Source: Parafrankia sp. EUN1f (GTDB lineage Bacteria; Actinomycetota; Actinomycetes; Frankiales; Frankiaceae). From it: a DNA stretch of 64,000 nt. Below are positions 50,870 through 60,356 of the stretch, piece by piece; positions within the stretch are counted from its first letter, which is position 1; each line of letters starts with the position of its first letter. The translations under genes and the position numbers were made by a program. The stretch is taken from the NCBI RefSeq assembly GCF_000177675.1, contig NZ_ADGX01000005.1, positions 44,252 through 108,251 of the forward strand, read 5' to 3'. A model generated the notes under the pieces. That model saw nothing but the letters and a program-made list of their open reading frames with translations. It did not search any database and was not told the origin of the DNA.

Positions 50870-52108
50870 GTGAACCCGTTCCGTTCGCTGCGCGTGCGCA
50901 ACTTCCGGCTCTTCGTCGCCGGTCAGATCCTCTCCGTCGCCGGCACCTGGATGATGGTGGTCGCTCAGGACTGGCTGGTGCTCGACCTGAGCGACGACTC
51001 GGCGAGTGCGCTCGCCGTGGTGACCGCGCTGCAGTTCACCCCGTCGCTGCTGCTGATGCTGGTCGGTGGCCGGCTCGCCGACCGTTACGACAAGCGGCTT
51101 CTGCTCACCGCGGCGAATGTCGCCTCCGGTGTGGTGGCGTCGGTGTTCGCGGTGCTGGTGCTCAGCGGCGGTGTGACCCTGTGGCAGATCCAGCTGTTCG
51201 CGCTGGCGCTGGGTGTGGTGAGCGCGGTGGAGACCCCGACCCGGATGGCTTTCATCAGCGAGCTGGTCGGGCCGGAGCTGCTGCCGAACGCCTCGGCGCT
51301 GAGCGCCGCGTATTTCAACGTCGCCCGGGTGGTGGGGCCGGCGCTGGCCGGTGCGTTGATCGCCGCCGTCGACGCCGGGCCGGTGATGCTCCTCAACGCG
51401 GTGAGCTACCTGGCGACCGTGGTCGGGCTGCGCATGATGCGTCCCGAGGAGCTGCGCCGGACCGCACGCCCGGCGGCACGGGCCCGGATCATCGACGGGG
51501 TGCGCTACGTGCGGTCGCGCGAGGACCTGCTGCTCCCGCTGGTGCTCGTCGGGGCGGTCGGCCTGTGCGCGATGAACTTCCAGCTCACGCTGCCCCTGCT
51601 GGCCAGGACGGTGTTCCACACGGACGCGGCCGCGTTCGGCCTGCTCACGACCGCCTTCGCCGGCGGGTCGCTGCTGGCGGCGCTGGTGACGACCGGGCGC
51701 CGCACCCGGCCGTCGGCGGAACTGGTCAACGGCGCGGCGCTCGGTCTCGGCGTGGTGATGACACTGACCGGCTGGGCCCCGACGTTCGCGACCGCCGCCG
51801 TCGGCCTGTTCGCCACCGGGTTCGCGGTGATCTTCTTCGCGCAGGCGGCGAACCACCGGATCCAGCTCGGCAGCGACCCGGCGTTCCGCGGACGGGTGAT
51901 GTCGATCTACTCGACCATCATGATCGGTTCGACGCCGCTGGGCTCGCTGCTGGTCGGCGCGCTGGCCGAGGCGGTCAACGCGCGGGCCACGATGTGGTTC
52001 GGCGGAGCCGCTTCTCTGGTCGCGGTCGGCGCCGTCCATGCGGCCGGCCGCCGTGCCCGCGACGGTCGTCCACTGCCCGAACCGGCCGAGCTCGCCCAGA
52101 ACGCATAA
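50870..52108 (+). CDS. MFS exporter of the MFS_3 (EntS-like) group
   Basis: 412 aa from GTG 50870, placed by AGGAGGACC just upstream. The start NPFRSLRVRNFRLFVAGQILSVAGTWMMVVAQDWLVLDLS (quoted in part) is typical of the MFS_3 family, followed by GGRLADRYDKRLLL (motif A) and twelve helices. These export siderophores, macrolides or unknown small molecules. It is monocistronic. Confidence 0.9.
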   Translation: MNPFRSLRVRNFRLFVAGQILSVAGTWMMVVAQDWLVLDLSDDSASALAVVTALQFTPSLLLMLVGGRLADRYDKRLLLTAANVASGVVASVFAVLVLSGGVTLWQIQLFALALGVVSAVETPTRMAFISELVGPELLPNASALSAAYFNVARVVGPALAGALIAAVDAGPVMLLNAVSYLATVVGLRMMRPEELRRTARPAARARIIDGVRYVRSREDLLLPLVLVGAVGLCAMNFQLTLPLLARTVFHTDAAAFGLLTTAFAGGSLLAALVTTGRRTRPSAELVNGAALGLGVVMTLTGWAPTFATAAVGLFATGFAVIFFAQAANHRIQLGSDPAFRGRVMSIYSTIMIGSTPLGSLLVGALAEAVNARATMWFGGAASLVAVGAVHAAGRRARDGRPLPEPAELAQNA

Positions 52109-52246
52109 GGCCGCGGACGTCGCCGTACTGTTCTGATTGCTTCCTCGCAATCTATGGATTTTCCGTAGTGGATGTCGCGATCGAATCGTGATCAGCTGAA
52201 TCCGGACACCCCATCCCAGGATGGGTTTTCGGGCTCGCCTGCGCCC

Positions 52247-52296
52247 TACACTCGGCCGCTATGTCGCCTCGCACGGTTGCGAACCGCGGCCGGTGA
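52247..52296 (+). promoter_or_regulatory. -10 box and coupled 11-codon leader ORF before DUF2510 gene
   Basis: TACACT at 52247-52252 is eight bases before ATG 52261. That ATG opens an 11-codon frame, MSPRTVANRGR, whose TGA overlaps the DUF2510 GTG start (52293) by 4 bp. This would be a leaderless mini-ORF translationally coupled to the gene. Confidence 0.4.
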
Positions 52297-52653
52297 CCAC
52301 ACCGGGCGGCGGGCCCGCCGCACCCGGCTGGTATCCCGACCCGCAGGGGCGCTTCGCCCACCGCTATTTCGACGGCAGCGGCTGGACGGACGAGATCGAC
52401 GACGGTCGCGGCTGGCACGGGCCCGAGTCCGGTTGGCCGGTACAGCTCCGCCCGGGCCCCGGTCCCGGCGCGGGTGGGGGAGGGGGCGGGGGCGCCGGCG
52501 GTGGAGGGGACGGGCCGAGCACCGCCGGCGTCACGGTGGTGCTGCTCGGCGCCCTGACGATGGGTGGTCGCGGTCGGGATGGTGATCACCGTGGTCGGTG
52601 CGTTCCTCCCGCGGCCCCGGGCACCGCAGCTCGATCCGTTCGGCCCCCGGTAG
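52293..52653 (+). pseudogene. DUF2510-domain membrane protein, apparently frameshifted
   Basis: PGWYPDPQGRFAHRYFDGSGWTDEI near the N-terminus is a clear DUF2510 domain, followed by a Gly/Pro linker and the start of a membrane helix (TVVLLGALTM). After the codon ATG at 52560-52562 the frame becomes Arg/Gly-rich. Moving on by one base gives VVAVGMVITVVGAFLPRP and a clean end at 52651-52653. A one-base insertion in the GGG run near 52562-52564 explains it: a real mutation, a programmed slip or a sequencing error. Confidence 0.65.
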
Positions 52654-52722
52654 CGGGGGCCGAGGTGCGCGGGTAGCGTCCGGCCGGGTCGTGGGCGGCT
52701 CGCGAGTGGAGGACGATGCGCC

Positions 52723-53547
52723 ATGGGCACAAGGGTCGACGAGATCGCCGATGGCATCTACCGGATCTCCACCTTCTTCCCCAAGGTGGCCGGGCCGGCC
52801 GGGTTCACCTTCAACCAGTTCCTGATCGCCGCCGAGGAACCGTTGCTGTTCCACACCGGTATGCGGCAGCTTTTCCCAGAGGTCTCCGCCGCGGTAGCCC
52901 AGGTGGTGCCCGTCGAGCGGCTGCGCTGGATCGCCTTCGGCCACCTGGAGGCGGACGAGTCCGGCGCCATGAACGAGTTCCTGGCCGCGGCGCCCCGCGC
53001 CCAGGTCGCGCACGGCCAGCTGGGCTGCGAGATCTCGCTGCGTGACCTCGCGGACCGCCCGCCGCGCTCGCTCGCGCACGGGGAGGTCCTCGACCTCGGT
53101 GACCGGCAGGTGAGCCGTCGGGCCCGCCATTTCGACACGCCGCACGTCCCGCACGGCTGGGACTCCCGGGTGTTGTTCGAGGAGACCACCCGAACGCTGT
53201 TCTGCGGGGATCTGTTCGCCCAGCTCGGTGACGGCCCCGCCGTCACCGACGACGACCCGGCCGACCTGGTCGAACGCTGCCTGGACGCCGAAGCGGCCCT
53301 GCGGCAGACCTCCTGCCTGACGGCGGCGACGTCCACCCTGCGACTGCTCGCCGAACTGGAACCGCGCACACTCGCCGTCATGCACGGGACGTCGTTCCGC
53401 GGCGACGGCGCGGCGGCGCTGCGCGGGCTCGCCCTCGGTCTCGAGGAACGGTTCAGCCCGGAGGCCGAGTTCGCCTGGCGGCCGAGTGTCTTCGCCGCGC
53501 CCGGCGGCACGGGGCACCCGCAGGTCGTCGACGCCGTCCGCCGCTAG
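52723..53547 (+). CDS. Metallo-beta-lactamase-fold protein of the flavodiiron (ODP) type
   Basis: 274 aa. DEIADGIYRISTFFPKVAGPAGFTFNQFLI (quoted in part) then GHLEADESGAMNEF, the H-x-E-x-D di-iron motif of flavodiiron-like MBL domains, and later TPHVPHGWDS, FCGDLFAQ and the MHGTSF histidine. There is no flavodoxin domain, so it may accept electrons from another protein or serve as an oxygen- or NO-binding sensor. ATG 52723 is preceded by GGAGGAC. It is monocistronic. Confidence 0.85.
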   Translation: MGTRVDEIADGIYRISTFFPKVAGPAGFTFNQFLIAAEEPLLFHTGMRQLFPEVSAAVAQVVPVERLRWIAFGHLEADESGAMNEFLAAAPRAQVAHGQLGCEISLRDLADRPPRSLAHGEVLDLGDRQVSRRARHFDTPHVPHGWDSRVLFEETTRTLFCGDLFAQLGDGPAVTDDDPADLVERCLDAEAALRQTSCLTAATSTLRLLAELEPRTLAVMHGTSFRGDGAAALRGLALGLEERFSPEAEFAWRPSVFAAPGGTGHPQVVDAVRR

Positions 53548-53923
53548 ATCCGCTCGGCGTGGTCATGCCCTGCGTGCTGCGCCTGGAAGGTCAAGGGGCT
53601 GCCCGCCCCAGTAGATCGGCCCGCGTGGGGTCAGCCGACGCGCGGGAACGGGAAGGGGGCCTCACCCGCACCGCGGTGACCGTTCTGCGACGGTAGGGCC
53701 GTGAAAACCCCGCATCCGCGCCAGCCCGGGTATCCGCTGCGGGGCGGATTCGGGATCACGTTTTCACGAATGGCGCCTGGCGGGACAGCATCCTCTACTC
53801 GTTGCTTCAGCCTGAATGGGAGGCCGCGGGTCGCGGGTCGCGGTCGAGATGACAGGGAAGCCCGCGCTTCGGGTCGGAGCGAAAATCGCGCTTCGGCACC
53901 TGTGTCGGCTCCGGGAGGATAAC
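53548..53923. other. Intergenic region before coupled mini-ORF and NERD gene
   Basis: It contains GC-rich stretches, an AT-richer patch near 53755-53775 and repeated GGTCGCGGGTCGCGG near 53828-53842. No gene is supported before 53924. Confidence 0.45.
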
Positions 53924-54034
53924 GTGATGCGGCCGGACAGTTCATGGTTGTTGGGCGGGTGGCCCCGGTCGAATCAGGCGGCGGAATTCGCGGCCCGTGC
54001 TGTGGGCAGTTGTTGGAGGGCGATGCATGGATGA
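53924..54034 (+). CDS. Short ORF translationally coupled to NERD gene
   Basis: A GTG at 53924 (or ATG 53927) follows GGGAGG with good spacing and opens a 36-codon frame starting MRPDSSWLLGGWPRS. Its TGA at 54032-54034 overlaps the NERD ATG (54027) by 8 bp. A ribosome reading it would end at the next start. It may be a leader peptide or a small protein; no known family. Confidence 0.4.
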   Translation: MMRPDSSWLLGGWPRSNQAAEFAARAVGSCWRAMHG

Positions 54035-55013
54035 GCTGCTGGTGCGCCTGTGGAAACGGTACGGGCAGCACAGACTCTATGTGAATCTTCCGGATGGCAG
54101 GAGCGTCGCCTGCTTCGACCATCTGACCGGTCAACTCACGATGCTGCTCGACGAGGTGGATCGCGACGCGGTGCTGGCGGTGCTCGCGGCCCACGGGGTG
54201 AGTGTGTCGGAGTCCGCGGTGCCCGTCACCCCCGTCGGCCCGGCCGAGCCGGACGGCCCCGCGGAGCCGGTCGGGCCGGATCTGCCGGGCGGAATGGCTG
54301 TGCCACATGGGCCGTCCAGGAGTGGGGTGGGCAGGTCGCGGGCGGAGCGGCGGATCGCCGACCCCGCGGCCGTGAACCTCCCGGCGGCGACGGCACACCC
54401 GATGGACCTCGCAGCCCACCGTCCTGGCGAGGCGGTCAGCGCGAAGCTTCGCGAGCTGCGGCCCGGGTTCTGGCGAGCGCTTGCGGACCGCCTGCTGCGG
54501 CGCGTCCGGCCGGAGACGGAAAGCTGGCGCACGGGGCTCGCCGGCGAACAGATGGTGGCGGCGGAGCTGGAACCGCTCACGGCCCGCGGCTGGCGGGTGC
54601 TGCATTCGATTCCGTTACCGCGCAACGTCGATATCGACCATCTTCTCATCGGTCCGGGCGGCGTCTTCACCATCAACACGAAATACCATCGCGGTCGACG
54701 AATATGGGTGGGTGACGACGCGGTGCGGGTGGGCGACGGGTTTCATCCGTATGTGCTGAAAGCCAGGGCGGAGGCGGTGCGTGCGTCCGAGGCGCTGAGC
54801 CGTGCCTGCGGTTTCGGTGTTGGCGTCGCCGGAGTGCTGGCTTTCGTCGAGGCGGAGAGCCTGACGGTCGTGCCGTCACTCACGGATGTCCTCGTGGCGC
54901 ACCACGACGATCTGCGCCAGGCTTTTGACGGCGTCGCGGGCCGGTGGACGGCCGAGGATGTCGAGCTGATTTTTTCTGTCGCGCGTGACCGGTGTACCTG
55001 GCCGGTGGTCTGA
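54027..55013 (+). CDS. NERD (nuclease-related) domain protein
   Basis: 328 aa; ATG 54027 with GGAGGG six bases upstream. An N-terminal segment of about 65 residues is followed by a Pro/Gly linker and a basic region. From about residue 172 the NERD domain reads GLAGEQMVAAELEPL, NVDIDHLLIGPGGVFTINTKYH and RIWVGDDAV; the Glu, Asp and Lys fit the restriction-endonuclease-like active site. NERD proteins are linked to DNA processing and phage defence, but here no partner gene is adjacent. Confidence 0.85.
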   Translation: MDELLVRLWKRYGQHRLYVNLPDGRSVACFDHLTGQLTMLLDEVDRDAVLAVLAAHGVSVSESAVPVTPVGPAEPDGPAEPVGPDLPGGMAVPHGPSRSGVGRSRAERRIADPAAVNLPAATAHPMDLAAHRPGEAVSAKLRELRPGFWRALADRLLRRVRPETESWRTGLAGEQMVAAELEPLTARGWRVLHSIPLPRNVDIDHLLIGPGGVFTINTKYHRGRRIWVGDDAVRVGDGFHPYVLKARAEAVRASEALSRACGFGVGVAGVLAFVEAESLTVVPSLTDVLVAHHDDLRQAFDGVAGRWTAEDVELIFSVARDRCTWPVV

Positions 55014-55348
55014 TCAGACCCACCAGGCCGCAGGGCCGGCGACACCGCAGGTCGGATGGTCTTCGTCTCCCGCGGTGGCGGGCTGCCGTGACTTGGGCCA
55101 GGACCGCCGACGAGATTGGCTGGCCGAGGTGTTCGGGCGCGAGGGCGGCCGGGCGCCGGGGATGGGTCCGATGCCGGTCGGTAGGCGGCCCGGCAGCCCG
55201 GCGACCGGCTTCTCCTTCTTCTTCGGCAACGGCGCGGACAACGGCCCGGTGTGGTTCGGCGGTGCGGGCGGCGCCGGTGACCCGCATGAGCCGTGGCGCG
55301 GCTGGCACGGCTCGTCGGGCGTTCCAGCTGGTGAGGGCTGGGTGCGGG
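55014..55348. other. 335-base gap between convergent NERD and TauD genes
   Basis: The open frames here are low-complexity Gly/Arg/Trp-rich and show no family motif. The sequence probably holds both 3' ends. I see no clear terminator with a U-run. Confidence 0.45.
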
Positions 55349-56302
55349 TCAGGCCGCGATGGGGGAGAAGTGTGAGGCGTCGCCCTTGAGCGGGCGGCTG
55401 GGGGTGCCGTCCACGCTGACCGGGATGTCGCCGGCGAGGGTGATGCGGTGCAGGCGGCGGGGCTGGTCGTCGTAGTCGGCGATCGCGTAGTGCTGGGTGG
55501 CCCGGTTGTCCCAGATGGCGATGTCGCCGTCGCGCCAGCTCCACTGGACGGTGTGCTCCAGCCGGATGACGTGGCGCTGGAGCAGGTTGAAGATGTCCTG
55601 CGAGTCGCGGGTGGACAGGCCGACGATCCGGCGGACGAAGTGGCCGAGCAGCAGGTTGCGCTCGCCGGTCACCGGGTGGACCCGCACGACGGGGTGCTCG
55701 GTCTCGTACTCGATGTGACCGAACTCGGCGCGGTACGCCTCCTCCTTGACGTCGATGCCGCCGATCGCCTTCTCGGTGCGCTCGGCGGCGTAGTCGTAGA
55801 GGTTCGAGTGGACGGCCCACAGCCGGTCGGCGAGGGCCTGCAGCGCCGGGTTGAGCGTGGAGTAGGCGTGGGCGGTGTTCGCCCAGGTCGTGGTGCCACC
55901 GTAGGGCGGCAGCGTGACCGCCCGCAGCACGCTGGCGGACGGGATGCGGTCGACGAACGTCACGTCGGTGTGCCAGCTGTTCGCCTTGCCCTCGGCCGCG
56001 TCGATCGGCAGGACCGAGTTGTCGGCCCCGGTGACGGTGGGGTGGGGCAGGGTCGGGGTGCCGAGCAGGCTGGCGAAGGCCCGTTGGGTCGCGTCGTCCG
56101 CGTGCTGCTGGCCGCGCAGGAAGACGACCTTGTGCTCGACGAGCGCGCGCTTGATCTCGCTGACGGTCGTCGCGTCGAGGTCGCCGCCGATGCGGACACC
56201 GCCGATGACGGCGCCGATGTTCGCCGAGACCCGGTCGACGGTGATCGAACGGTACCCGGTGACCGCGGCAGTCTCCCGGTACGCGCGCAGCTGTGTGGTC
56301 AT
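55349..56302 (-). CDS. TauD/TfdA-family Fe(II)/2-oxoglutarate dioxygenase
   Basis: 317 aa. WHTDVTF supplies the HxD iron ligands, [14 protein letters not shown] the distal His, and RRLHRITL the Arg for 2-oxoglutarate. The layout and [19 protein letters not shown] are closest to alkylsulfatase AtsK and taurine dioxygenase-type members, which oxidise a C-H next to sulfonate or sulfate and release sulfite or sulfate. It is divergent from a Dpp-like ABC importer, which may supply its substrate. Confidence 0.88.
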   Translation of the reverse strand: MTTQLRAYRETAAVTGYRSITVDRVSANIGAVIGGVRIGGDLDATTVSEIKRALVEHKVVFLRGQQHADDATQRAFASLLGTPTLPHPTVTGADNSVLPIDAAEGKANSWHTDVTFVDRIPSASVLRAVTLPPYGGTTTWANTAHAYSTLNPALQALADRLWAVHSNLYDYAAERTEKAIGGIDVKEEAYRAEFGHIEYETEHPVVRVHPVTGERNLLLGHFVRRIVGLSTRDSQDIFNLLQRHVIRLEHTVQWSWRDGDIAIWDNRATQHYAIADYDDQPRRLHRITLAGDIPVSVDGTPSRPLKGDASHFSPIAA

Positions 56303-56707
56303 CTCCGCTGGTCCTTCCTGGTGGGGGTGCCCGGTCCTGGTTGGGGGGACGGTACCGAGCTAACAACCCCTTCTCGATCGGACTGATGGGTAAAGTGAAG
56401 TAGGCAACAAAATGGTGATGTCGCTTGACTGTTCCGGTGTCGCGGCGTTTGTATGCCGGCGTGATCGATGTCGCCGATGCCGCGCGCTGGCCCATGCCGC
56501 GGTCCTGTTGTCGGCGGCGCTGTCATCGGTGGGACTTCCGCCGATCCTGTCGGTAGGAGCACTACCGCCGCGAGCCTGATCGTGGGCCGCGCGGCACCCG
56601 GGCCGTCCGTCCTCCTGGCCCGTCTCGGTCGCGTTGCCTCGGGCTGAGCGGGCCTCCGCCTTCATGCTGGCTTGCTGCCCTGGCATCGTGACGAAAGATT
56701 CCCTACA
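56303..56707. promoter_or_regulatory. Divergent control region of TauD and Dpp-type operon
   Basis: 405 bases. Around 56341-56420 there is an AT-richer patch with a GGTTG...CAACC inverted pair and short TAAAGTGAAGTAGGC-like sequence, where two back-to-back promoters probably sit. No gene was found. Confidence 0.45.
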
Positions 56708-58294
56708 ATGTCGATGGAAAATAACGGCATCTCGCGTCGGTCCCTGCTGGCTGGCCTCGGGGCTGGCGGCGCACTGCTCCTCGCCGCCTGCTCGTCAGCG
56801 GTGGACGAGGCGGGCAGCGGCGCGAGCGCCGGTCCGACGCCCAAGGCCGGTGGCACCCTGAAAGTCGCGATCCCGGACGACCTGATCCCGAAGAACCTCT
56901 TCACCAACTCCAACACGGCGATCACCGCGTTGATCGGGCTGGTATACGAGAGCCTGACCCGCTACCCCAACGACAGCATCGAGCCGAAGCCGCGGCTGGC
57001 GAAGTCGTGGACGGCGAGCGCCGACGGGCTCAGCCTGACCCTCCAGCTGCGCGACGACGTCGTGTTCCACAGCGGGCGGGCCTTCACCTCCAAGGACGTC
57101 GAGTTCTCGATCAAGGCCTACGCCGACGCGAGCTGGCACGCGCAGGGCCAGCTGCAGAGCACCGCCAAGGCCGTCACCTCGGTCGACACCACCGACCCGC
57201 ACCAGGCCGTGCTGCACTTCGCGCACCCGCTCGGCAACATCTTCGACCTGCTCGACACGGTGTTCATCATCGACAGCGAAACCGTCGAGGACATCAAGAC
57301 GGGCAAGGGATTCGTCGGCACCGGGCCGTTCACCTTCAAGTCCTGGACGCCGAACTCCTCGCTGGTCTTCGAGAAGAACCCGAAGTACTGGCAGCCGGGC
57401 CGCCCCTATCTCGACGGGGTCCGGATCGGCATTGTTCCCGACACCAACGCGATCGCCGCGCAGCTGAAGTCAGGCCAGGTCGACTTCGCCGAGGGAGTCA
57501 GCCCGCGCGACATCGAGGAACTGAGCAAGGACGCCAAGAAGTTCAACAAGACCACGCTGGCGGGCGCCGAGCAGCAGATCTATGTGGGGACGAACGTGAC
57601 CGCGCCCGCGCTCGGCGACGTCCGGCTGCGCCAGGCGATCGCGTACGCGATCGACCGTGACCGGATCATCTCCGAGGTCTTCCGCGGCAACGGCTATGCG
57701 ACGAACCTGCCGTGGCCGAAGTACTCGGTCGCCTACGACGCGGAGAAGAACAAGCGGTACGCGTACAACCAGGCCAAGGCGAAGGAGCTCGTCGCGCAGA
57801 TCGGCACACTGCCGACGATTCCGTACACCTACAACACGGCACTCCCCGTCTACGCGGCGACCGCCCAGATCGTCCAGGCGAACCTCGCCGCCGTCGGCAT
57901 CAAGGTGGAGCTCGAGCCGGTCGACGCGGCGACCTTCGTCAAGCAGCTCATCGGCGCCGAGTTCAAGGGCATCTGGACGACGTTCCACTCCTGGGCGCAG
58001 TACACGCCCTCGACCCTGGTTGTCAGCGCGTATCCGTTCAACGCGCTGCACAACGCCTCGCACTTCACCTCCGATGACTACACCAGCGCCTCGCAGGCCG
58101 CCTGGAAGCAGCCCGACGGCCGGTCGGACGCCGCCATCGCCGAATACGCCAAGGTCAGCGACGAGCTGCTCGAGGCGCTGTTCCTCGTCGAGATCGGCGT
58201 CATTCCCTTCCAGTGGGTGAGCTCCACCCGGCTGTCCGGGCTTTCCTATACCAAGCGCTGGGAGCTCGACGTCACCAACGCCTACCTCGCCTGA
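56708..58294 (+). CDS. Peptide/nickel-type ABC transporter solute-binding lipoprotein
   Basis: 528 aa from ATG 56708. ISRRSLLAGLGAGGALLLAAC combines a twin-arginine motif with a lipobox (Cys28), so it is probably exported folded and lipid-anchored. The mature chain is an SBP_bac_5 fold: LVYESLTRYPND, GTGPFTFKSW, VRLRQAIAYAIDRDRII. It belongs to the DppA/OppA/NikA/GsiB group. The ligand is unknown; the divergent TauD gene suggests an organosulfur compound. Confidence 0.88.
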   Translation: MSMENNGISRRSLLAGLGAGGALLLAACSSAVDEAGSGASAGPTPKAGGTLKVAIPDDLIPKNLFTNSNTAITALIGLVYESLTRYPNDSIEPKPRLAKSWTASADGLSLTLQLRDDVVFHSGRAFTSKDVEFSIKAYADASWHAQGQLQSTAKAVTSVDTTDPHQAVLHFAHPLGNIFDLLDTVFIIDSETVEDIKTGKGFVGTGPFTFKSWTPNSSLVFEKNPKYWQPGRPYLDGVRIGIVPDTNAIAAQLKSGQVDFAEGVSPRDIEELSKDAKKFNKTTLAGAEQQIYVGTNVTAPALGDVRLRQAIAYAIDRDRIISEVFRGNGYATNLPWPKYSVAYDAEKNKRYAYNQAKAKELVAQIGTLPTIPYTYNTALPVYAATAQIVQANLAAVGIKVELEPVDAATFVKQLIGAEFKGIWTTFHSWAQYTPSTLVVSAYPFNALHNASHFTSDDYTSASQAAWKQPDGRSDAAIAEYAKVSDELLEALFLVEIGVIPFQWVSSTRLSGLSYTKRWELDVTNAYLA

Positions 58295-58369
58295 CCGGGC
58301 CGGATCCCTGACCCCGATCCGGACCAGCCTGGACCCGACCGGTACCGAATCGAGCCCCGGAGGCATTCG

Positions 58370-59329
58370 TTGTTGCGTTATCTCGTCCGGCGCGTGCCCT
58401 CGGCGGTGCTCGTGCTCTTCCTGGCGTCGGTGCTGATATTCGCGATCATCCGGCTGATACCGGGGGATCCCGCCACCAGCCTCGCCGGATCCGACGCGAG
58501 TCCCGAGGCCGTCGCCGCCATCCGGCACGACCTCGGCCTCGACCAGTCGGTGCCGTCCCAATACCTGAGCTGGATCGGAAACGTGCTGACCCTCGATTTC
58601 GGCCAGTCCTACAGCGTCGGCGGCGAGATCACCTCGCTCGTCGCCGACGGCTTCGGGAACACCGTGATCCTCACGCTCAGCGCGCTGCTGCTGGCGATTC
58701 TCATCGCGGCCGTTGTGGGGCCGATCTGGGCGACAACACGAAATCACTGGCTGGAAAGCGCGATCACGGTCGTGAACACGATCTCGGTGGCGCTGCCGAC
58801 GTTCGTCAGCGGTGTGCTGCTGGTGCTGCTGCTCACCGTGATCTTCCCGGTCCTGCCCAGCGCAGGCATTCCGCCGGACGGGATGTTCGCCCGCCTGGAC
58901 ATCACGGCGCAGTACCTCGTGCTGCCGGCGCTCTGCCTGGCGCTGCCCGTGTCGGCGGTGCTGTCCCGTTTCCTCGCCGAGACGCTGCGGACAGAGCTGC
59001 GCCAGCCGTACGTCCTCACCGCCACCGCGCTGGGCGTCCCGCGCCGGCGCCTGCTGCTGCGGTACGCGATGCGCAACGCGCTGCCGACCACCGTGACCGT
59101 GATCGGCCTGCAGGCCGGCAGCCTGCTCGGCGGTGCCGTGCTCGTCGAGGCGATCTTCGCCTGGCCCGGGATCGGCCAGCTCATCGAACAGGCGATCGGC
59201 CGGCGCGACTACCCGGTCGTCCAGGTGCTTCTGCTGCTGTCGGTCTTCATCTTCGTCGTCATCCAGCTGCTGACCGACGTCGTCCACGCCCTTCTCGACC
59301 CGCGCGTGCGCATCGGAGGTGCCCAGTGA
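58370..59329 (+). CDS. ABC transporter permease, DppB-like
   Basis: 319 aa from TTG 58370 (GGAGG six bases upstream). LRYLVRRVPSAVLVLFLASVLIFAIIRLIPGDPA (quoted in part) is the typical N-terminus; the EAA loop is TATALGVPRRRLLLRYAMRNALPTT. It has six membrane helices. It overlaps the next permease gene by 4 bp. Confidence 0.92.
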   Translation: MLRYLVRRVPSAVLVLFLASVLIFAIIRLIPGDPATSLAGSDASPEAVAAIRHDLGLDQSVPSQYLSWIGNVLTLDFGQSYSVGGEITSLVADGFGNTVILTLSALLLAILIAAVVGPIWATTRNHWLESAITVVNTISVALPTFVSGVLLVLLLTVIFPVLPSAGIPPDGMFARLDITAQYLVLPALCLALPVSAVLSRFLAETLRTELRQPYVLTATALGVPRRRLLLRYAMRNALPTTVTVIGLQAGSLLGGAVLVEAIFAWPGIGQLIEQAIGRRDYPVVQVLLLLSVFIFVVIQLLTDVVHALLDPRVRIGGAQ

Positions 59330-60294
59330 CCGACACAGTCCAGACCCCCACCAGGCCCGCGGCGGATGCGCCCACGGCCCCCGAGCAGCAACTCCCGACC
59401 GCCACCCCCGCAGCCGCCACCCCCGCAGCCGCCGGCCCCGCGAGCGTCACCCCCGCAGAGGACGTGGCGGCTGTCGCGACCGCCCCGCGCCGCCGACGGG
59501 TTCTCCTGCACGGGCGCGGCCTGTTCGGTCTGCTGCTGGTGGGTGGCATCCTGCTGCTCGGCCTGTTCGCCCCGCTCCTGACCCCCTACGGCCCGACCGA
59601 GCAGATCCCCGGTGCGAACCTCCTCCCAGCCAGCGGCAGGCACCTGTTCGGGACGGACGAGGTCAACCGGGACGTGCTGACCCGTGCCCTCTACGGCATC
59701 CGGGTGGACGTCCTGGTGGTGTTCGTCGCCGTTCCGCTCGGTGCGCTGCTCGGCACGGCCGCGGGTACGCTCGCGGCGCTGATCCGGCCGGCGGACGTCG
59801 CCGTGCAGCGCATCTTCGACGTGATCCTGGCGTTCCCCCCGATCATTCTGGCGATCGGGGTGACCGCCATCCTGGGCGCCGGCATCACGCCGATCTTCGT
59901 GGTCGTCGTGGCCGTCGAGATCCCGTACTTCGGGCGGCTGCTGCGCTCGTCCATCCTGACGCTGCGGGAACTGCCGTTCGTGGAGGCCGCGGAGGCCATC
60001 GGTGCCTCACGGTGGTGGATTCTGCGCAGGCACATCCTGCCGAACTCGGCCGAGCCGCTGTTCGTCCAGCTCGCGCTGTCGATGTCGATCGCGGTGTTCC
60101 TGGAGAGCGCGATGAGCTTCCTCGGGATCGGTGTGCGCCCGCCGGAGCCGTCGCTGGGCACCATCATCGCCGACGCGGTGTCCGACCTGGACACGGCGCC
60201 CATGCAGGCGGTCGGACCGCTGCTGCTGGTCACCGGCTTCGTCCTCGGCTTCCAGCTGATCGCCCAGGCGGTCGGCGCCCGCCGGCGCATCTGA
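59326..60294 (+). CDS. ABC transporter permease, DppC-like
   Basis: 322 aa; its GTG start overlaps the DppB stop (GTGA). A 55-residue Ala/Pro/Thr-rich N-terminal tail made of short repeats precedes the usual DppC core: HLFGTDEVNRDVLTRALYGIRVDV and the EAA loop AAEAIGASRWWILRRHILPNSAEPLF (quoted in parts). Confidence 0.92.
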   Translation: MTDTVQTPTRPAADAPTAPEQQLPTATPAAATPAAAGPASVTPAEDVAAVATAPRRRRVLLHGRGLFGLLLVGGILLLGLFAPLLTPYGPTEQIPGANLLPASGRHLFGTDEVNRDVLTRALYGIRVDVLVVFVAVPLGALLGTAAGTLAALIRPADVAVQRIFDVILAFPPIILAIGVTAILGAGITPIFVVVVAVEIPYFGRLLRSSILTLRELPFVEAAEAIGASRWWILRRHILPNSAEPLFVQLALSMSIAVFLESAMSFLGIGVRPPEPSLGTIIADAVSDLDTAPMQAVGPLLLVTGFVLGFQLIAQAVGARRRI

Positions 60295-60356
60295 TGGCGC
60301 GCCACCACGTCCCGCGTCCAACGCTCGGCACCGCAGACCCCGCACAGGAGAACGAC

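Noticed and set aside
57470..59287. 605-aa minus-strand frame
   Set aside because: Shadow of the Dpp binding-protein and permease genes.
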